A stretch of DNA of 38,960 nt from assembly GCA_028279585.1 (NCBI GenBank), contig JANQNL010000021.1:1-38960 (forward strand), in the 5' to 3' direction. A program made the position numbers and the translations under genes. The notes under the pieces are model-generated. The model was not told the origin of the DNA. It was given only the letters and a program-made list of their open reading frames with translations, and searched no databases. Below, piece by piece: positions 38,245-38,960 of this stretch. Each line of letters starts with the position of its first letter. Within the stretch, counting starts at the first letter, position 1. This DNA comes from Thermoplasmatota archaeon. Lineage in GTDB: Archaea; Thermoplasmatota; Penumbrarchaeia; JANQNL01.

Positions 38245-38960
38245 TGTTCGACAAGGTACTAGTTGCCAATCGGGGTGAGATAGCCATGCGGGTCATCCAG
38301 GCCTGCCAGGAGTTGGGTGTGAAAGTGGTTGCCGTCTATTCGGACGCTGACAGGACAGCACCTCATGTCAGAGCAGCTGACGAGGCAGTCTGCATCGGTG
38401 GAGCTGCAGCATCCGAAAGCTATCTGGTGCAGGAGAAGCTGATATCCGCTGCCAAGGAGACCGGCGCCCAGGCCATCCATCCAGGGTATGGTTTCCTTGC
38501 AGAGAACTCCGACTTTGCCAGAAAGTGCGATGAAGCGGGCATCAAGTTCATAGGTCCAAAGCCAGACGTCATCGACCTCATGGGTCACAAGACCAAGGCC
38601 AAGGATACGATGTCGAAGGCCAATGTGCCGACCATTCCAGGTTACCAGGGTGACGACCAATCGGTGGACACCCTACAGAAGAAGGGGCTCGAGATCGGGT
38701 TCCCGTTAATGATCAAGGCCACCATGGGGGGTGGTGGCAAGGGCATGAGGATCGTAGAACACGAAGAGGACCTCGTGCCAGCTTTAGAAGCTGCAAAAAG
38801 AGAGGCCCTGTCCTCCTTTGGCGACGACCACATCTTCATAGAGAGGTACCTCGACCAGCCAAGACATATCGAGTTCCAGGTAATGGCCGATGAGCTTGGC
38901 AACGTCGTGCATCTTTTCGAGAGGGAGTGCTCTGTCCAGAGGAGGCACCAGAAGGTCGTG
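38244..38960 (+). CDS. Biotin carboxylase subunit of an acyl-CoA carboxylase (3' partial)
   Basis: The frame starts with GTG at 38244, whose G is the last base of the hydratase stop (TAGTG). GGAGG lies eight bases ahead, and the frame stays open to the window end, giving 239 residues. It shows FDKVLVANRGEIAMRVIQAC, YSDADRTAPHVRAADEAVCI, AIHPGYGFLAENSDFA, the ATP-grasp glycine loop KATMGGGGKGMRIVE and HIEFQVMADELGN. This is the biotin-carboxylase fold that carboxylates biotin with ATP and bicarbonate. Next to a methylglutaconyl-CoA hydratase it is most likely the alpha subunit of methylcrotonyl-CoA carboxylase; propionyl/acetyl-CoA carboxylase is the alternative. The C-terminal half, and any biotinyl domain, lie outside the window. 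Confidence 0.93.
   Translation, partial: MFDKVLVANRGEIAMRVIQACQELGVKVVAVYSDADRTAPHVRAADEAVCIGGAAASESYLVQEKLISAAKETGAQAIHPGYGFLAENSDFARKCDEAGIKFIGPKPDVIDLMGHKTKAKDTMSKANVPTIPGYQGDDQSVDTLQKKGLEIGFPLMIKATMGGGGKGMRIVEHEEDLVPALEAAKREALSSFGDDHIFIERYLDQPRHIEFQVMADELGNVVHLFERECSVQRRHQKVV

Overview
The window reads as an archaeal chromosome segment. Support comes from a class I lysyl-tRNA synthetase, an archaeal-type leucyl-tRNA synthetase, the archaeal tRNA C56 methyltransferase Trm56, the archaeal 4-phosphopantoate--beta-alanine ligase of CoA synthesis, a GfcR-type regulator, an Rqc2/NEMF homologue and TATA boxes placed 20-35 bases before starts, several implying leaderless mRNAs. Large beta-helix/LamG surface proteins with a DGGST-type linker, C-terminal membrane helix and acidic tail suggest Thermoplasmatota (a marine or sediment lineage); this placement is inference.

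Layout. 1-470: tail of a calcium-binding repeat protein, a UUCG hairpin terminator and a long imperfect palindrome. 470-1600 (minus): a PAAR tip and a gp5/VgrG-like spike, the point of a contractile injection machine. 1700-14630: mostly housekeeping genes (winged-helix regulator, Trm56 fused to an HD domain, a very long Lhr-type helicase, an FKBP isomerase, LeuRS, Rqc2). 14669-24027 (minus): a tight nine-gene cluster for what looks like surface glycan or small-molecule synthesis; its downstream five-gene core (about 15.56-20.8 kb) is clearly AT-richer than its surroundings and contains families not usually seen together. 24191-30061: a 1956-residue exported protein facing that cluster from the opposite strand. 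30157-32396: small ribbon-helix-helix-like protein, M29 aminopeptidase, CoA-pathway ligase. 32397-33162: gene-poor, holding tRNA-Gln(UUG), a strongly structured probable non-coding RNA and repeats of the tRNA 5' end. 33163-38960: LysRS with GfcR, polyprenyl diphosphate synthase, an Xre-type regulator, and the start of an acyl-CoA unit (methylglutaconyl-CoA hydratase-like enzyme plus a biotin carboxylase cut by the window end), which together suggest leucine catabolism.

The most novel-looking parts are (a) the minus-strand cluster combining DegT aminotransferase, sugar epimerase, an unfamiliar Rossmann-like protein, ATP-grasp ligase, phosphodiesterase, an orphan small protein, a tandem flavodoxin/iron-sulfur flavoprotein and an enolase-superfamily enzyme; (b) the structured RNA opposite tRNA-Gln; and (c) the archaeal spike/PAAR pair. 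No transposase, integrase gene or CRISPR array was seen.
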